Below are positions 45,164-56,594 of a stretch of DNA of 64,000 nucleotides, piece by piece (position 1 is the first letter of the stretch; every line of letters begins with the position of its first letter). Source of the DNA: Haematobacter massiliensis (lineage in GTDB: Bacteria > Pseudomonadota > Alphaproteobacteria > Rhodobacterales > Rhodobacteraceae); assembly GCF_000740795.1 (NCBI RefSeq), contig NZ_JGYG01000010.1, positions 1-64,000 on the forward strand. Direction: 5' to 3'. The notes beneath the pieces are model-generated. The model was not told the DNA's origin. It was given only the letters and a program-made list of their open reading frames with translations, and made no database searches. Both the position numbers and the translations under genes were made by a program.

Positions 45164-48012
45164 TCCGCGGCCATCCGGCGCGGTTTCAGCAGCGGGCCAA
45201 GGTAATGGCCGGTATAGGAATCGGACACCTTCGCCACAGCCTCCGGCGTCCCGGTGGCGACGATGCGCCCTCCGCCGTCACCGCCCTCGGGGCCGATGTC
45301 GATGATCCAGTCGGCCGTTTTGACGACATCGAGATTGTGCTCGATCACCACCACGGTGTTGCCCTGATCAACAAGCTGGTGCAGCACCTCCAACAGCTTG
45401 CGTACATCCTCAAAATGCAGACCCGTCGTCGGCTCGTCGAGGATATAGAGCGTTCTGCCGGTGGAGCGCCGCGCGAGCTCCTTGGACAGCTTCACCCGCT
45501 GCGCCTCACCCCCGGAAAGCGTTGTCGCCTGCTGGCCCACTTTCACATAGCCAAGCCCGACGTGGACAAGCGCATCCATCTTCTCCCGGATGGAGGGAAC
45601 CGCGCTGAAGAAGCTCTGCGCATCTTCAACCGTCATATCAAGAACGTCGGATATACTTTTGCCCTTGAACTTTATTTCAAGAGTTTCCCGATTGTAACGC
45701 GCGCCCTTACAGGTCTCGCAGGTGACATAGACATCCGGGAGGAAATGCATCTCGATCTTGATGACGCCATCCCCCTGACAGGCTTCGCACCGCCCTCCCT
45801 TCACGTTGAAGGAGAAGCGCCCCGGCTTGTAGCCACGCGCCTGGGCCTCGGGCAGACCGGCGAACCAGTCCCGGATCGGCCCGAAGGCGCCCGTATAGGT
45901 GGCGGGGTTTGAACGCGGCGTGCGGCCGATGGGGCGCTGGTCGATGTCGATCACCTTGTCCAGATGGTCGAGCCCCTTCACCGTATCGCAGGGCGCCGGT
46001 GTCTGATGCGCACCGTTGAGCCGCATGGAGGCTGTCTTGAACAAAGTCTCGATGGTGAGGGTAGATTTGCCGCCGCCGGATACCCCTGTGACACAGACGA
46101 ACTTGCCCAGCGGAAAATCAGCCGTCACGTTCTGAAGGTTGTTGCCGGTCGCGTTGACCACAGTCACCTTCTTGCCGTTGCCCTTGCGCCGCTCTTTCGG
46201 CACCGAAATCTCGCGCTCGCCGGAGAGGTACTTGCCGGTGAGCGAGGCAGGATCCGCCGCCAGTTGTTCGGGCGTTCCCTGGGCCACGATCTCTCCGCCA
46301 TGCACACCCGCGCCAGGCCCGACGTCGAGCACATAATCCGCGGTGCGGATCGCGTCCTCGTCATGCTCCACCACCAGCACGGTATTGCCCGCATCCCGCA
46401 GGTTCTTCAGCGTCTCCAGCAGCCTGTCATTGTCGCGCTGGTGCAGGCCGATGGACGGCTCGTCAAGCACGTAGAGCACGCCCGTCAGCCCCGACCCGAT
46501 CTGGCTCGCCAGCCTGATCCGTTGGCTTTCGCCCCCCGACAGCGTCCCGGCGGAACGCGAAAGCGTCAGGTAATCCAGCCCGACATTGACAAGAAAGCCC
46601 AGCCGCTCCCTGATCTCCTTGAGGATCGCGCGGGCGATTTCGTTGCGCTGCTCGGTCAGCGTTTCGGGCACGGAAAGCACCCAGTCATGGGCCTCCCGAA
46701 TGGATTTCTCGACGACCTGCCCGACATGCAGGCCCGCGATCTTGACGGCCAAGGCCTCCGGTTTCAGCCGGTAGCCGTGACAGGCCGCGCAGGGCCGGTT
46801 GTTCTGATAACGCTCCAGGTCCTCGCGGCTCCAGGCGGAATCCGTCTCGCGGTAGCGGCGCTGCATGTTGGGGATCACACCCTCGAACGCGCGTTTCACC
46901 TGATAGACGCGCCCCCCCTCGTCATAGCGGAAGGTGATCTCTTCACCCGCTGAGCCATTGACGAAGACATCGCGCGCCTTCTCCGGCAGATCTTTCCAGC
47001 GCGTCTTGGGGTCAAAGCCGTAGTGATCCGCAATTGCCTCAATGGTCTGGCGATAATAGGGGCTTTTAGACTTGGCCCAGGGCGCGATGGCATCAGCGAC
47101 CTTCAGCGTCACGTCCGGCACCACCAGCCGCTCATCGAAGAACAACTCCACCCCCAGACCGTCACATTCAGGACAGGCCCCCATGGGCGCGTTGAACGAG
47201 AACAGGCGCGGTTCGATCTCCGGTATGGTGAAGCCGGATTCCGGGCAGGCGAACTTCTCGGAGAAGGTAATCCGCTCGGGCTCCCCTTCGCTCGGCGCAG
47301 TCTCCAGTATCGCGATGCCCTCCGCCAGATCGAGCGCGGTGCGGAAGCTGTCGGCCAACCGCGTCTCCGACCCCGGACGGACGATGATCCGATCCACTAC
47401 CACATCGATGTCATGACGGAATTTCTTGTCGAGCGTCGGCGCTTCGTCCAGCTCGTAGAACTGCCCGTCAACCTTGACGCGCTGGAAGCCCTGCTTGCGC
47501 AGTTCCAGCATTTCCTTGCGATATTCGCCCTTCCGCTCCCGCACGATGGGCGCCAGCAGATAGGCTCGCGTGCCTTCCGGCAGGGCCAGCGTCCTGTCCA
47601 CCATGTCCTGCACCTGCTGCGCCTCGATCGGCAGGCCGGTCACGGGGCTGTAGGGTACACCCACACGTGCGAAGAGCAGCCGCAGATAGTCGTAGATCTC
47701 CGTTACCGTGCCAACGGTGGAGCGCGGGTTCTTCGACGTGGTCTTCTGCTCAATGGAAATCGCGGGCGAGAGGCCGGAGATGTGATCCACATCCGGCTTC
47801 TGCATCATGTCAAGGAACTGCCGCGCATAGGCCGACAGGCTCTCCACATAGCGCCGCTGCCCCTCGGCATAGATCGTATCAAAGGCCAGCGATGACTTCC
47901 CCGATCCGGAGAGACCCGTCAGCACCACCAGCTTGTCGCGTGGAATATCCACATCGACATTCTTGAGATTGTGCTCGCGTGCGCCGCGGACGGAGATGAA
48001 CTTCTGTTCCAT
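45160..48012 (-). CDS. uvrA: Excinuclease ABC subunit A
   Basis: DNA-damage recognition ATPase of nucleotide excision repair. Two ABC modules: Walker [11 protein letters not shown] near 32-41 and [10 protein letters not shown] in the second half; signature motifs [10 protein letters not shown] and [10 protein letters not shown]; zinc-binding CPECDG and CxxC...CETC blocks. Start at 48012 ([18 protein letters not shown]) matches the family; 24 more open codons upstream are rejected. Length 950. A GTTC-N7-GTTC LexA site lies about 70 bases upstream. Downstream the BKACE gene overlaps the stop. Confidence 0.96.
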   Translation of the reverse strand: MEQKFISVRGAREHNLKNVDVDIPRDKLVVLTGLSGSGKSSLAFDTIYAEGQRRYVESLSAYARQFLDMMQKPDVDHISGLSPAISIEQKTTSKNPRSTVGTVTEIYDYLRLLFARVGVPYSPVTGLPIEAQQVQDMVDRTLALPEGTRAYLLAPIVRERKGEYRKEMLELRKQGFQRVKVDGQFYELDEAPTLDKKFRHDIDVVVDRIIVRPGSETRLADSFRTALDLAEGIAILETAPSEGEPERITFSEKFACPESGFTIPEIEPRLFSFNAPMGACPECDGLGVELFFDERLVVPDVTLKVADAIAPWAKSKSPYYRQTIEAIADHYGFDPKTRWKDLPEKARDVFVNGSAGEEITFRYDEGGRVYQVKRAFEGVIPNMQRRYRETDSAWSREDLERYQNNRPCAACHGYRLKPEALAVKIAGLHVGQVVEKSIREAHDWVLSVPETLTEQRNEIARAILKEIRERLGFLVNVGLDYLTLSRSAGTLSGGESQRIRLASQIGSGLTGVLYVLDEPSIGLHQRDNDRLLETLKNLRDAGNTVLVVEHDEDAIRTADYVLDVGPGAGVHGGEIVAQGTPEQLAADPASLTGKYLSGEREISVPKERRKGNGKKVTVVNATGNNLQNVTADFPLGKFVCVTGVSGGGKSTLTIETLFKTASMRLNGAHQTPAPCDTVKGLDHLDKVIDIDQRPIGRTPRSNPATYTGAFGPIRDWFAGLPEAQARGYKPGRFSFNVKGGRCEACQGDGVIKIEMHFLPDVYVTCETCKGARYNRETLEIKFKGKSISDVLDMTVEDAQSFFSAVPSIREKMDALVHVGLGYVKVGQQATTLSGGEAQRVKLSKELARRSTGRTLYILDEPTTGLHFEDVRKLLEVLHQLVDQGNTVVVIEHNLDVVKTADWIIDIGPEGGDGGGRIVATGTPEAVAKVSDSYTGHYLGPLLKPRRMAAE

Positions 48013-48078
48013 GGAAACTCCGGGAGGGGACCGGAGCAGAAGATAGGTGCTGCCGGCCGAGTCTCCAACCGTAAAAGT

Positions 48079-48093
48079 GAACAATAAGTGAAC
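48079..48093 (-). promoter_or_regulatory. LexA (SOS) box of uvrA
   Basis: Read on the minus strand, the sequence is GTTCACTTATTGTTC: the direct repeat GTTC-N7-GTTC used by alphaproteobacterial LexA. It lies 67 bases upstream of the uvrA start. Confidence 0.85.
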
Positions 48094-48123
48094 ATTGCCC
48101 GGATAAATTTTACGGTGCCGGGA

Positions 48124-48378
48124 TCACCGGTCCTTGGGGGGCTTCACCGGCCGTCGCATCAACACGTAGAAGACCGCTGTCTGCGACGCGTTTCGTGCGA
48201 CGGAAAATCCCTCGACCTCCCATCCAGACCTCGCATGCCCCGCGAGTTCCAAGTCCAGGGCATTGCGGTTATCCGCCTCCAGCGTGAAATATTCGAAGGT
48301 CTGAGCATAGTCGCCGTTACGGCTCTTCTGTTCGTCGTAAAGCTCGGCAATTCCGGGTAGCGGCTTTCTTCCAAACAT
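48124..48378 (-). CDS. Small hypothetical protein (84 aa, DUF4177-like)
   Basis: An 84-residue protein with a C-terminal pattern (AGHARSGWEVEGFSVARN, then FYVLMRRPV) reminiscent of DUF4177, a small fold of unknown function in which a YxxxxLxxxGWE motif occurs. It stands alone, minus strand, between uvrA and lpdA. A weak AT-rich promoter lies upstream. Function unknown. Confidence 0.62.
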   Translation of the reverse strand: MFGRKPLPGIAELYDEQKSRNGDYAQTFEYFTLEADNRNALDLELAGHARSGWEVEGFSVARNASQTAVFYVLMRRPVKPPKDR

Positions 48379-48459
48379 TTTGATCCATCCATCCTGCTGA
48401 ATGAGCGGATGAGATCATGCCGCCCGGCGCGACGCAATGCCGCCGCGCCGGAAGCGGGA

Positions 48460-49851
48460 TCAGATATGGATCGCGCGCCCATAGGCGGCCAGCACCGCTT
48501 CGTGCATGGACTCCGAGATGGTCGGGTGCGGGAAGATCGTCTCGATCAGCTCCGCCTCCGTCGTCTCCAGCGTCCGGCCGATCACATAGCCCTGGATCAT
48601 CTCCGTCACTTCCGCGCCCACCATATGCGCCCCGAGAAGCTCCCCGGTCTTGGCGTCGAACACGGTCTTGACCATACCCTCCGTCTCTCCCAGCGCGATG
48701 GCCTTGCCGTTGCCGATGAAGGGGAACTTGCCGACCTTCACCTCATGGCCGGCCTCCTTCGCCTTCGCCTCCGTCATGCCGACGCTGGCGATCTGGGGAT
48801 GGCAGTAGGTACAGCCCGCGACAGAGCCTGGCTTCATCGGATGCGGATGGCCGCCCGCGATCAGCTCCGCCACCATGATACCCTCATGGCTGGCCTTGTG
48901 CGCCAGCCAGGGCGCGCCGGCGATGTCGCCGATGGCGAAGACGCCTTCCACCCCGGTGCGGCAGAATTCGTCCGTCACCACATGGGTGCGGTCGATCTTG
49001 ACGCCGATATCTTCCAGCCCGAGGTTTTCCACATTGCCGACGATCCCCACCGCCGAGATAACGGTGTCGAACTCCGCCGTCGTGGTCTTGCCCCCGGCTT
49101 CCAGATGCGCGGTGACCTTGCCATTCGCGCGGTCCAGCTTCTTCACCGTGGTCTTTTCGAGGATCTTCATCCCCTGCTTCTCGAACTGCTTCCGGGCGAA
49201 GGCGGAGATCTCCGCATCTTCAACCGGCAGGATGCGGTCCATCACCTCAACCACCGTCGTCTCAGCGCCCAGGGTGTTGTAGAAACTGGCGAATTCGATG
49301 CCGATGGCGCCGGAGCCGATGACAAGCAGCTTCTTCGGCATCCGCTTGGGCAGCAGCGCGTGTTTGTAGGTCCAGACCAGATCGCCGTCCGCCTCCAGCC
49401 CCGGCAGCTCCCGGGCACGCGCGCCGGTCGCAAGCACGACGGCCTTGCCGGTCAACTCCTCCGTGCCCTTTTCTGTCGTCACCACCACCTTGCCGCCTTT
49501 GGCGAGCTTGGCAGTGCCCATGACCACGGTGATCTTGTTCTTCTTCATCAGGTGCGAGACGCCGCCGGAAAGCTGCTTTGCGACCCCGCGAGAGCGCTGG
49601 ACCACGGCATCCAGATCATAGCCGATGTCACCTGCTTTCAGGCCGAAATCCTTCGCCCGGTGCATCAGGTGAAAGACCTCCGCCGAACGGAGCAGCGCCT
49701 TCGTCGGGATGCAGCCCCAGTTGAGGCAGATGCCTCCCAGATGTTCCCGCTCAACAATGGCGACATTCATCCCCAATTGCGCCGCGCGTATCGCGCAGAC
49801 ATAGCCGCCGGGGCCGGAGCCGATCACGATCACATCATAGCTGGAAGCCAT
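48460..49851 (-). CDS. lpdA: Dihydrolipoyl dehydrogenase
   Basis: FAD flavoenzyme (E3) that reoxidises dihydrolipoamide in the pyruvate or 2-oxoglutarate complexes or the glycine system. 463 residues. FAD motif VIGSGPGGYVCAIRAAQLG, redox-active disulfide in GGICLNWGCIPTKALL, NAD motif VIGSGAIGIEFASFY, and C-terminal His-Glu in the HPHPTISE block. I use the second of two adjacent ATG codons (49851) with GAGGG seven bases away; 49854 is equally possible. No E1/E2 genes adjacent; which complex it serves is unknown. Confidence 0.95.
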   Translation of the reverse strand: MASSYDVIVIGSGPGGYVCAIRAAQLGMNVAIVEREHLGGICLNWGCIPTKALLRSAEVFHLMHRAKDFGLKAGDIGYDLDAVVQRSRGVAKQLSGGVSHLMKKNKITVVMGTAKLAKGGKVVVTTEKGTEELTGKAVVLATGARARELPGLEADGDLVWTYKHALLPKRMPKKLLVIGSGAIGIEFASFYNTLGAETTVVEVMDRILPVEDAEISAFARKQFEKQGMKILEKTTVKKLDRANGKVTAHLEAGGKTTTAEFDTVISAVGIVGNVENLGLEDIGVKIDRTHVVTDEFCRTGVEGVFAIGDIAGAPWLAHKASHEGIMVAELIAGGHPHPMKPGSVAGCTYCHPQIASVGMTEAKAKEAGHEVKVGKFPFIGNGKAIALGETEGMVKTVFDAKTGELLGAHMVGAEVTEMIQGYVIGRTLETTEAELIETIFPHPTISESMHEAVLAAYGRAIHI

Positions 49852-49904
49852 CATTCACCCTCGTTCGGAAATTAGTTTGACGTTAAACTATCTTTCAGCA
49901 CCGT

Positions 49905-50486
49905 TCAATCCGCATCCCGTTCCTGCAGCTTGCGGACGACGCCGCCATAGGCCCCCTCGTCAAAATAGTCTTGCTCCGCCGTGGTCGTCTGCCGCCCAAG
50001 AGCTTCGTTGCGGTGCGGAAAACGGCCATAGGTGTCAATCACCTCCGCATGGGCGCGGGCATGGAGTAGCGTGTTCTCACCCGTTTCTGGCATGCGTTCC
50101 CGCACCGCCGCGATACAGAACTCCTGATCTCCCATGTCCTCGGAATGCATGAAGGGCAGATAGAAGAACTGTCGCGTCGGCTCCTCTATTGCGAGATCCC
50201 ATCCTTCCTCTATGGCCCGCCTCGCCGCGGCCCGCGCGGCCGGATCGGTGGCAAAGCTGCGAGGGTCGTCGCGGAACATGTTGCGCGGGAACTGATCGGC
50301 GAGGATGATATAGGCCAGCGCTTCATCCGGCCCGTCGATCCACTCTGTGAGACCACCAGCCTCGAGTTGCTCCCAGGCCGACAGGAAGCGGCTGCGGATA
50401 GCCTCGTCAAGCGCGGGATCAGACTTGTACCAATCCTCCGGACCATGCTGGCGGGTCCAGAAATCGAGAATGTCGTGCGGGGTCAT
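49905..50486 (-). CDS. DUF924 family protein
   Basis: A 193-residue, mostly helical, cytoplasmic protein. Family hallmarks: ILDFWTRQHGPEDWYKSDPALDEAIRSRF at the N-terminus, IILADQFPRNMFRD in the centre, RFPHRNEALGR near the C-terminus. The biochemical role is not known. It lies upstream of lpdA in the same direction with a 50-base gap, possibly co-transcribed. Confidence 0.88.
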   Translation of the reverse strand: MTPHDILDFWTRQHGPEDWYKSDPALDEAIRSRFLSAWEQLEAGGLTEWIDGPDEALAYIILADQFPRNMFRDDPRSFATDPAARAAARRAIEEGWDLAIEEPTRQFFYLPFMHSEDMGDQEFCIAAVRERMPETGENTLLHARAHAEVIDTYGRFPHRNEALGRQTTTAEQDYFDEGAYGGVVRKLQERDAD

Positions 50487-50546
50487 GGGGTCTCCTTCGG
50501 CATCTGCCGGGCGAAGCTGACAGGTCAGCCGCCCGGACGCAACGCC

Positions 50547-51869
50547 TCAGGAACCCGCGGATTCCCGTTGGGGTTCCGCTTCCTTAGCCGTCTCGGACGT
50601 CTCCGTAGTCTGATCCCCGGAGGCCTCGTCCTCCTGCGGGGGCGCGGCCTCCGAGGCGACCTCCATCGCCGCCTCCATGGCGACGACCCCGGCGGAGGGC
50701 GGCACGACCGCCATCGCACCTGTCGCCACCGGCGCCTCGCGGCGCATCATGCGCCATGCCGTGTAGACGGTGATCGCCACGAGCAGCACGCCGATATAGA
50801 GAAAGAACCCGTTCGGCCCCAGCCGCGTCATGGCCCAGCCGGTGATCAACGGCCCGATGAAGGCTCCGCAGCCGTTCAGAAACAGCAGACCGCCCGACGC
50901 CGCCGCCATTTCGCTCGAATCCAGATAGTCGTTGGTGTGCGAGATGAAGAGCGAATAGAGCGGATTAGCCACACCCCCTATCACGGTGGCCACAGCGAGC
51001 AGAAGCGCATACGGAAGATCCAGCGCCGCCGCGATCATCATCACGAGCGCACCTGCAAGTGCTATGACGAGGATGAGCTGCCGCCTGTCCATCCGGTCCG
51101 ACAGTTGGCCGATCGGATATTGCACGACAAGCCCGCCGAAATAGATCGCCGCGACAAAGCCCGAGATCTGCGCAACGGTCAGGCCCTCCAGACCACCCCA
51201 GACTGAGGCCATGCCGAACAGCGCGGAAAACACGCCTCCCATGGCGAAGGTGCCGAAACAGCCGAGCGGTGATGTCCGCATGAGCTTCAGGATGCTCATC
51301 GGCCGCGTCGATTCAAAGGCGGGCGCGGGTGCGACGGACAGCAGGACCGGGGTGAAGGAAAGCGAGACCAGCACGGAGGGAATCACGAACAGCAGAAAGC
51401 CTGCCGGATCCGCGACATTCAGCAGGGCCTGCCCGACGATGATCCCGCCGCTCTGCATGATCATGTAGAGCGACAGCGCCTTGCCGCGGTTCTCGTTGGT
51501 CGAGGAATTGTTAAGCCAGCTCTCCGCCGTCACATAAACGCCGGAGAAGCCAAAGCCGATCAGCAACCGGAACGCAGCCCATGCCACCCAGTCCGGCAGC
51601 ACCGGATAGAGGATGAGCAGCGCAGAGATCAGCGACCCGAGCGCCGCGAACACGCGCACATGGCCGACCCGCTGGATCAGACGCGGCGCAAGCAGCGAAC
51701 CCCCTAGAAACCCAAGGAAATACGTGGACATGATCCACGACATCTGCGAGGTGCTGAACCCCTCGATACCGCCGCGAATGCCCAGCAGCGTCCCCTGCAT
51801 GCCGTTCCCGACAAGCATGAGAAAGACCCCGAACAGCAGGGGCCAGGAACGGCCGAGAACTTCGAGCAT
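50547..51869 (-). CDS. MFS transporter (YcaD-like)
   Basis: 440 residues, 12 predicted transmembrane helices, then an unusual acidic Ala/Glu-rich C-terminal tail of about 60 residues (AAPPQEDEASGDQTTETSE). Core motifs FLGGSLLAPRLIQRVGHVRVF and GQLSDRMDRRQLI fit the YcaD/YfkF group of major facilitator proteins. Substrate unknown. The start MLEVLGRSWPLLFGVFL is consistent with the first helix. Confidence 0.85.
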   Translation of the reverse strand: MLEVLGRSWPLLFGVFLMLVGNGMQGTLLGIRGGIEGFSTSQMSWIMSTYFLGFLGGSLLAPRLIQRVGHVRVFAALGSLISALLILYPVLPDWVAWAAFRLLIGFGFSGVYVTAESWLNNSSTNENRGKALSLYMIMQSGGIIVGQALLNVADPAGFLLFVIPSVLVSLSFTPVLLSVAPAPAFESTRPMSILKLMRTSPLGCFGTFAMGGVFSALFGMASVWGGLEGLTVAQISGFVAAIYFGGLVVQYPIGQLSDRMDRRQLILVIALAGALVMMIAAALDLPYALLLAVATVIGGVANPLYSLFISHTNDYLDSSEMAAASGGLLFLNGCGAFIGPLITGWAMTRLGPNGFFLYIGVLLVAITVYTAWRMMRREAPVATGAMAVVPPSAGVVAMEAAMEVASEAAPPQEDEASGDQTTETSETAKEAEPQRESAGS

Positions 51870-52139
51870 GATGCGCCTCCGATCTCACTTCCCTATCTCA
51901 CCTGAGAACCGGAACAAGGGGAATACATCGCACCGTATCGTCATAGCCTCAAAGCGTCACGCTGAGACCGGAATGGGGAGCCGGTCTGCCACGAAGCGGG
52001 AGTCGAATCAGCCCTCCTCCAACCCCATGCAAAAGCAGTCCGCGTTTCGCGCGAACGCGCCGCATGGTGCTCTCCCAGTGCAACCCAGGTCAACCCGCCA
52101 GCCGCCGCGGCGGTTGCGAAGCCTCAGGGCACGGACATC

Positions 52140-53183
52140 CTATTCCGGCAGCAGGAGAGAGGCATCCCCGTAGCTGAAGAAGCGATACCGCTCCGCCACC
52201 GCATGGGCATAGACGCGGCGCATCCGGTCCATCCCCATCAGCGCGGAGACGAGCATCAGCAGCGTGGATTTCGGCAGATGGAAATTGGTCATCAACCCAT
52301 CCGTCGCGTGAAAACGGAAGCCGGGATAGATGAAGATGTCGGTCTCCCCCTCCCAGGGGGCGATCTCACCGCCGCGCGATGCGCTTTCGATGAGGCGGAG
52401 CGCAGTGGTTCCGACGGGAATCACTCGCCCGCCATCGGCGCGTGTGGACGCGATCTCCTCAGCCGCGCGGAGGGTGACTTCGCCCCATTCCGCATGCATC
52501 CGGTGGGTCGTCACATCCTCCACCTTCACCGGCAGGAAGGTGCCCGCACCGACATGCAGCGTCACATGGGAGAACGCCACTCCCCGCTCCGCCAGGGCGG
52601 CGAGAAGTGGCTCATCGAAATGCAGCGACGCGGTAGGCGCGGCCACGGCGCCGGAGCGGCGGGCGAATACCGTCTGGTAGTCTTCCTTGTCCTGCTCATC
52701 CGCAGGCCGCTTCGCCGCGATGTAGGGCGGCAATGGCATGGCGCCTGCCTCTGCCAATGCCGTGTCGAAGTCGCCGCCCGTCAGGTTGAACGCAATCACC
52801 GCGTCGGCCTCATTCCGCTCCTGCACCTCTGCTGAAAGCCGGTCGGAGAAGGCAATGATGTCGCCGGGTTTCAGCTTGCGGAGGGGCCGCGCCAGAACGC
52901 GCCAACCGTTCGAGGCCGTCGCCTCCAGCAGCGTCACCTCCACCCGCGCGGCGACCTCCCCCCGGATACGAAGGCCGGAAAGCCGGGCTGGGATCACTCT
53001 GGTATCGTTCAGCACCAACCGGTCGCCGGGCCGGAGGAGCGTTACCAGATCGCTCACCCTACGGTCGCTGATCCGGTCGCTTTCCGCCACGAGGAGGCGC
53101 GCCGCGCTTCGAGGGCGCACGGGCCGCGTCGCGATCAGATCGTCGGGCAGGTCGAAGTCGAAGTCGGAAAGCCTGAGTGTCAT
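52140..53183 (-). CDS. queA: S-adenosylmethionine:tRNA ribosyltransferase-isomerase
   Basis: Makes epoxyqueuosine in tRNA by transferring the ribosyl part of SAM. 347 residues as expected. Blocks: [12 protein letters not shown] at the N-terminus, [12 protein letters not shown], then [11 protein letters not shown], and a C-terminal [15 protein letters not shown]. The start overlaps the stop of the AsmA-like gene by 4 nt. The last step enzyme tgt is not in the window. Confidence 0.95.
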   Translation of the reverse strand: MTLRLSDFDFDLPDDLIATRPVRPRSAARLLVAESDRISDRRVSDLVTLLRPGDRLVLNDTRVIPARLSGLRIRGEVAARVEVTLLEATASNGWRVLARPLRKLKPGDIIAFSDRLSAEVQERNEADAVIAFNLTGGDFDTALAEAGAMPLPPYIAAKRPADEQDKEDYQTVFARRSGAVAAPTASLHFDEPLLAALAERGVAFSHVTLHVGAGTFLPVKVEDVTTHRMHAEWGEVTLRAAEEIASTRADGGRVIPVGTTALRLIESASRGGEIAPWEGETDIFIYPGFRFHATDGLMTNFHLPKSTLLMLVSALMGMDRMRRVYAHAVAERYRFFSYGDASLLLPE

Positions 53184-56100
53184 TGTGCCAGCCGCGGCGG
53201 ATCGCTGCGGAACATTTCCCTGAACATGCCGGGGGTGAAGATCGAGAGCGGGTTCACCCCGATCTGCGGATCATCCGCCGTGCCGGAGACGGTGTAGTTG
53301 ATGCCGATCAGCCCCTCGCCACGCCGGGTCAGGCCGGCCCCGATGCCATTCAGCAGATAGAGCGGGGAAACGACACCCTGCATCTCGATACGCTTGCTCC
53401 CCAGAAGATAGACCCCGGCGGCGGAGATGCCGAGCGACGGACCGGTGGCCGAGCCGCTCTTCACCTCCACGGCGCCCGGCGTCAAGCGGAAGTCGGAGCG
53501 GATGTCGCTGAACAGGATGCCGCCGCCCGCAAGTTGCTCCACCAGCCCGACCACGCTCACCGCCGACAGAAGCTGCGCGAGAACAGGCGCCTCCTTGAGC
53601 CGCATATCCTCTACGGCGAGCCGCCCGTCATACTCCCCGGCCCGTGCGCGCGGGGTGAGCGAGAGGGAAAGTGCCCCACCGGCTGCTCGCGGCGTGATAC
53701 CCATGGCGGCGATCAGCGCACCTGCATCCGTGGCGCTGAGCCGCAGCGCAGGGCGCCCGCCGGTTGCGATTGCCTGCCCCGTCAGGCCAGCGACACCGTT
53801 CACCAGGCCACGGAACGTGCCGTGGATGCCCCCACCCGTCTCCAGCGCACCGCTGGCGTTGGTCAGGAACAGGCCCTTACCGACATCGACCCGGTCAAGC
53901 GTGAAGGTGATCGGCACGCTGCCCCCCTGCGAGGCGGCGTTCCGCACGGGCCGCGCGCCGCCGCCTTCCGGCAGTGCGGCAAGGTTCACATACCCGCCCG
54001 ACAGCGAGACGGCAGGCGGCCTGCCGCGGCCCTGCCCGGTCAGCACCACCGGCGCGTCGAGCCATTTGCCCACGCGGACGCGAGAGAAGCGCGCAGCCGC
54101 CAGCGTGTCATCGGCCTTCAGCGTCACCCCACCCCCCTCCAGCATCAGACCCGGAGCGGCGAGGGACAGGCGTCGGATTTCTGCTGGCTTCCCGGCGGTG
54201 AGGGCGAGAGAGAGCTTGCCCTTCTGCGTCGGAGCAAGCTGCCAGCCGATCTCCGGCAGACGTAGCCCAACACCCGCCAGATCGCTCTCCAGCCGGATCG
54301 CCGGCGGGGCGCCCTTGGCCAGATCAACCCTCACATCCGCCCGCCCGCGCCCCGACACCAGCGTTTCCGGCAGCCCCGGCGCAAAGGCCGCCAGCGCCGC
54401 GGGAGAAAGCTCCACCCAGCCCGTCACACGCGAAAGATCGCTTTTCGCCTTGTCCAGCGGCTGATCCCACGCCCCCTGAAACGGCACGCCGGAAAGCCGC
54501 CCGGCACCGGATATCCGCAGCATGTCGCGATCCGCCGTGAGATCGAGGTTTGCGGCCTCCAGCACCCGCCCCGGCACGATCCGGTCGGAGCGCACATCGC
54601 TCAGCGCGCCCGCGACGTGGTAATCGACCTGTGGCAACTTCACGTCCTTGAGGAGTGGCAGCGCGATCCTGGCGCGCACGTCGGCACGGCCCTCCGCCAG
54701 ATCGACGGGCTTTCCTGCCTTGCTGAGAAAGCGAAACGGCGGCTCGTCGAGCACGGAGAGCGCCGCAGTGATATTCCCGCGGGCCCGAAGGTCGATCTCC
54801 GCGCGCGCGGGTTTCTCCTCTATGTCGGGCACGACGAAGGTCGAACCGGCGACATCCAACGTCCCGCCCGTCGGCGCATCCACCTGCCCCTCGTTGACCT
54901 GCATGGCATAGCGTCCGCGGTCGATGGCGGCATAGCCAGAACCGTGCCGGATCGGCGGCAGCGTCGGCATGAAGCGTACCTCCGCATCTCGGAATTCATA
55001 GGTCAGTCCCAGACGCGGATCCTCTCCCGGACGCAGACGCACGGCCGCCTTCACGTCCGACAGGTTCGCGGTGAAGACATTCTCGTTCAGCCAGTCCCGC
55101 GTCTTGCCGGCGAGGGAAACCGGCCAAAGCGCGATGAGCCGCTGCCGGTCCACCTCGTTTACCGTCGTGTCGAGCGCGACCTCCCAACCGTCGGGCCGCG
55201 CCGCTATCCGCCCGAAGGCACGGAGGCGCTCAGACCCCTCGCTCAATGTGACCTGCCCTATGGCTAGTGTCAGCGGATCCAGCCGAAGTTGCAGATCGGC
55301 CTGACCGTCGCTGAACCCGACGGGGGCCTCGAACACGCCATCCGGGTCAACGCGCATATCCGACACGGCGATCTGGGCCTCAACGGCGGCAGGGAAGCCG
55401 CCTTCCATCTCCCGCAGAAAGGCCTGCCCGGTGGCCGAAAGGCGGAGGGTACGGCTTTGGACGGTGATCTCCTCGAAACTCACCCGCTCCGCAGTTGAAT
55501 CGTAGGACAGCGCCAGCACGGCAGAACGGAAGCGCACGGGCGGCGTCCCTGGTTCGGGTTGCACCGCACCCGGCCCGATGGAGAGCTTGCCGCGGACGGG
55601 AAGCAATGTCCCGCTGCTGTCGATCCTCGCGGAAACCTCTCCCGAAAGCGGGGCGTCCAGCACGGAGAGCCAGGCGAGCGCGGGCGACTGCAATGCCATG
55701 TCGCGGGCTGGAACGTCGGTGAGCCGCGCATTGAAGTTCGCCTCGGGCGTGCCGCGCCGTGTCTCGAACAGGAGATTGGCCGCGGCAGGCCGCTCCCCCG
55801 CCGCGCCAAGGTCGAAATCCAGCGCGACGCGAACACCCGCCCCATCCCGCCGGAGGGTGAGGCGGCCGTCGCTCACCTCCCAGACCTGACCGACGCGCTG
55901 ATCCTCCAGCCGGATGCCCAGCTCCCGCGCGGAAGCGAAGACGACCCCTGACAGCAGCGGCTCCTCAAAGAAGTCGTCGATCGCGGCCATGATCTCAGCC
56001 ATCGAACCGACCGCGCCAAAGGCCGCGCCCGTCTGCCCCACGTCGAGGTCGAGCCTCCCATCCGGCAGCCGCCGGAGATACATCGTCGCGCGCCCCATCT

Positions 56101-56482
56101 CCACCACATCCGGCCGGAGGCGCAACGCCAGAAGATCGTCCCGCCGCAAACGGAAGCGCAGATCGGCCAGTGTCCCTATCCGCTGCCCCGCCTGATCGAA
56201 GAGCGTTATGTCCGACAGACGGAACCGCGGCCGCCAACCATGATCGAGCACAAGATCTACCGCGCCGAGCGCGAGCCTTCCGTGCCCCGCCAACGCGTCA
56301 TTGATTGCCGTCTCCACCCGATCCGCCACCCAGCGCGGCGCGTGAAGGGGTCTGTCCCGAAGCGCAAGCCCCCCTGCCGCCAGCAGCACCGCCACCCCGC
56401 CCGCAAGGCCAAGCGGCACCAGCCAACGCCGCCATAGGGGGCGCCGCAGGCCACCTGGAGGGGGGCCGGTCAACTCGCTCAT
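53180..56482 (-). CDS. Large AsmA-like/DUF3971 membrane-anchored protein
   Basis: 1100 residues with one N-terminal transmembrane helix ([22 protein letters not shown]) and a very long beta-rich periplasmic part. DUF3971 and AsmA-like C-terminal repeats are recognised by patterns such as [20 protein letters not shown] and [15 protein letters not shown]. Such YhdP/TamB-like proteins bridge the envelope and are linked to phospholipid traffic in E. coli. Start at 56482. Coupled with queA (ATGA). Confidence 0.85.
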   Translation of the reverse strand: MSELTGPPPGGLRRPLWRRWLVPLGLAGGVAVLLAAGGLALRDRPLHAPRWVADRVETAINDALAGHGRLALGAVDLVLDHGWRPRFRLSDITLFDQAGQRIGTLADLRFRLRRDDLLALRLRPDVVEMGRATMYLRRLPDGRLDLDVGQTGAAFGAVGSMAEIMAAIDDFFEEPLLSGVVFASARELGIRLEDQRVGQVWEVSDGRLTLRRDGAGVRVALDFDLGAAGERPAAANLLFETRRGTPEANFNARLTDVPARDMALQSPALAWLSVLDAPLSGEVSARIDSSGTLLPVRGKLSIGPGAVQPEPGTPPVRFRSAVLALSYDSTAERVSFEEITVQSRTLRLSATGQAFLREMEGGFPAAVEAQIAVSDMRVDPDGVFEAPVGFSDGQADLQLRLDPLTLAIGQVTLSEGSERLRAFGRIAARPDGWEVALDTTVNEVDRQRLIALWPVSLAGKTRDWLNENVFTANLSDVKAAVRLRPGEDPRLGLTYEFRDAEVRFMPTLPPIRHGSGYAAIDRGRYAMQVNEGQVDAPTGGTLDVAGSTFVVPDIEEKPARAEIDLRARGNITAALSVLDEPPFRFLSKAGKPVDLAEGRADVRARIALPLLKDVKLPQVDYHVAGALSDVRSDRIVPGRVLEAANLDLTADRDMLRISGAGRLSGVPFQGAWDQPLDKAKSDLSRVTGWVELSPAALAAFAPGLPETLVSGRGRADVRVDLAKGAPPAIRLESDLAGVGLRLPEIGWQLAPTQKGKLSLALTAGKPAEIRRLSLAAPGLMLEGGGVTLKADDTLAAARFSRVRVGKWLDAPVVLTGQGRGRPPAVSLSGGYVNLAALPEGGGARPVRNAASQGGSVPITFTLDRVDVGKGLFLTNASGALETGGGIHGTFRGLVNGVAGLTGQAIATGGRPALRLSATDAGALIAAMGITPRAAGGALSLSLTPRARAGEYDGRLAVEDMRLKEAPVLAQLLSAVSVVGLVEQLAGGGILFSDIRSDFRLTPGAVEVKSGSATGPSLGISAAGVYLLGSKRIEMQGVVSPLYLLNGIGAGLTRRGEGLIGINYTVSGTADDPQIGVNPLSIFTPGMFREMFRSDPPRLAQ

Positions 56483-56594
56483 TTCGTCAATTCGCTCATC
56501 TCTCCGCAGCCGATACTGCGGGAAGGATAGCTTTCACGAGCCGCTTGGGAAACGGAAGGCGCTGGATTCTTGCACAGCGGCTTTCTGCCGGCGA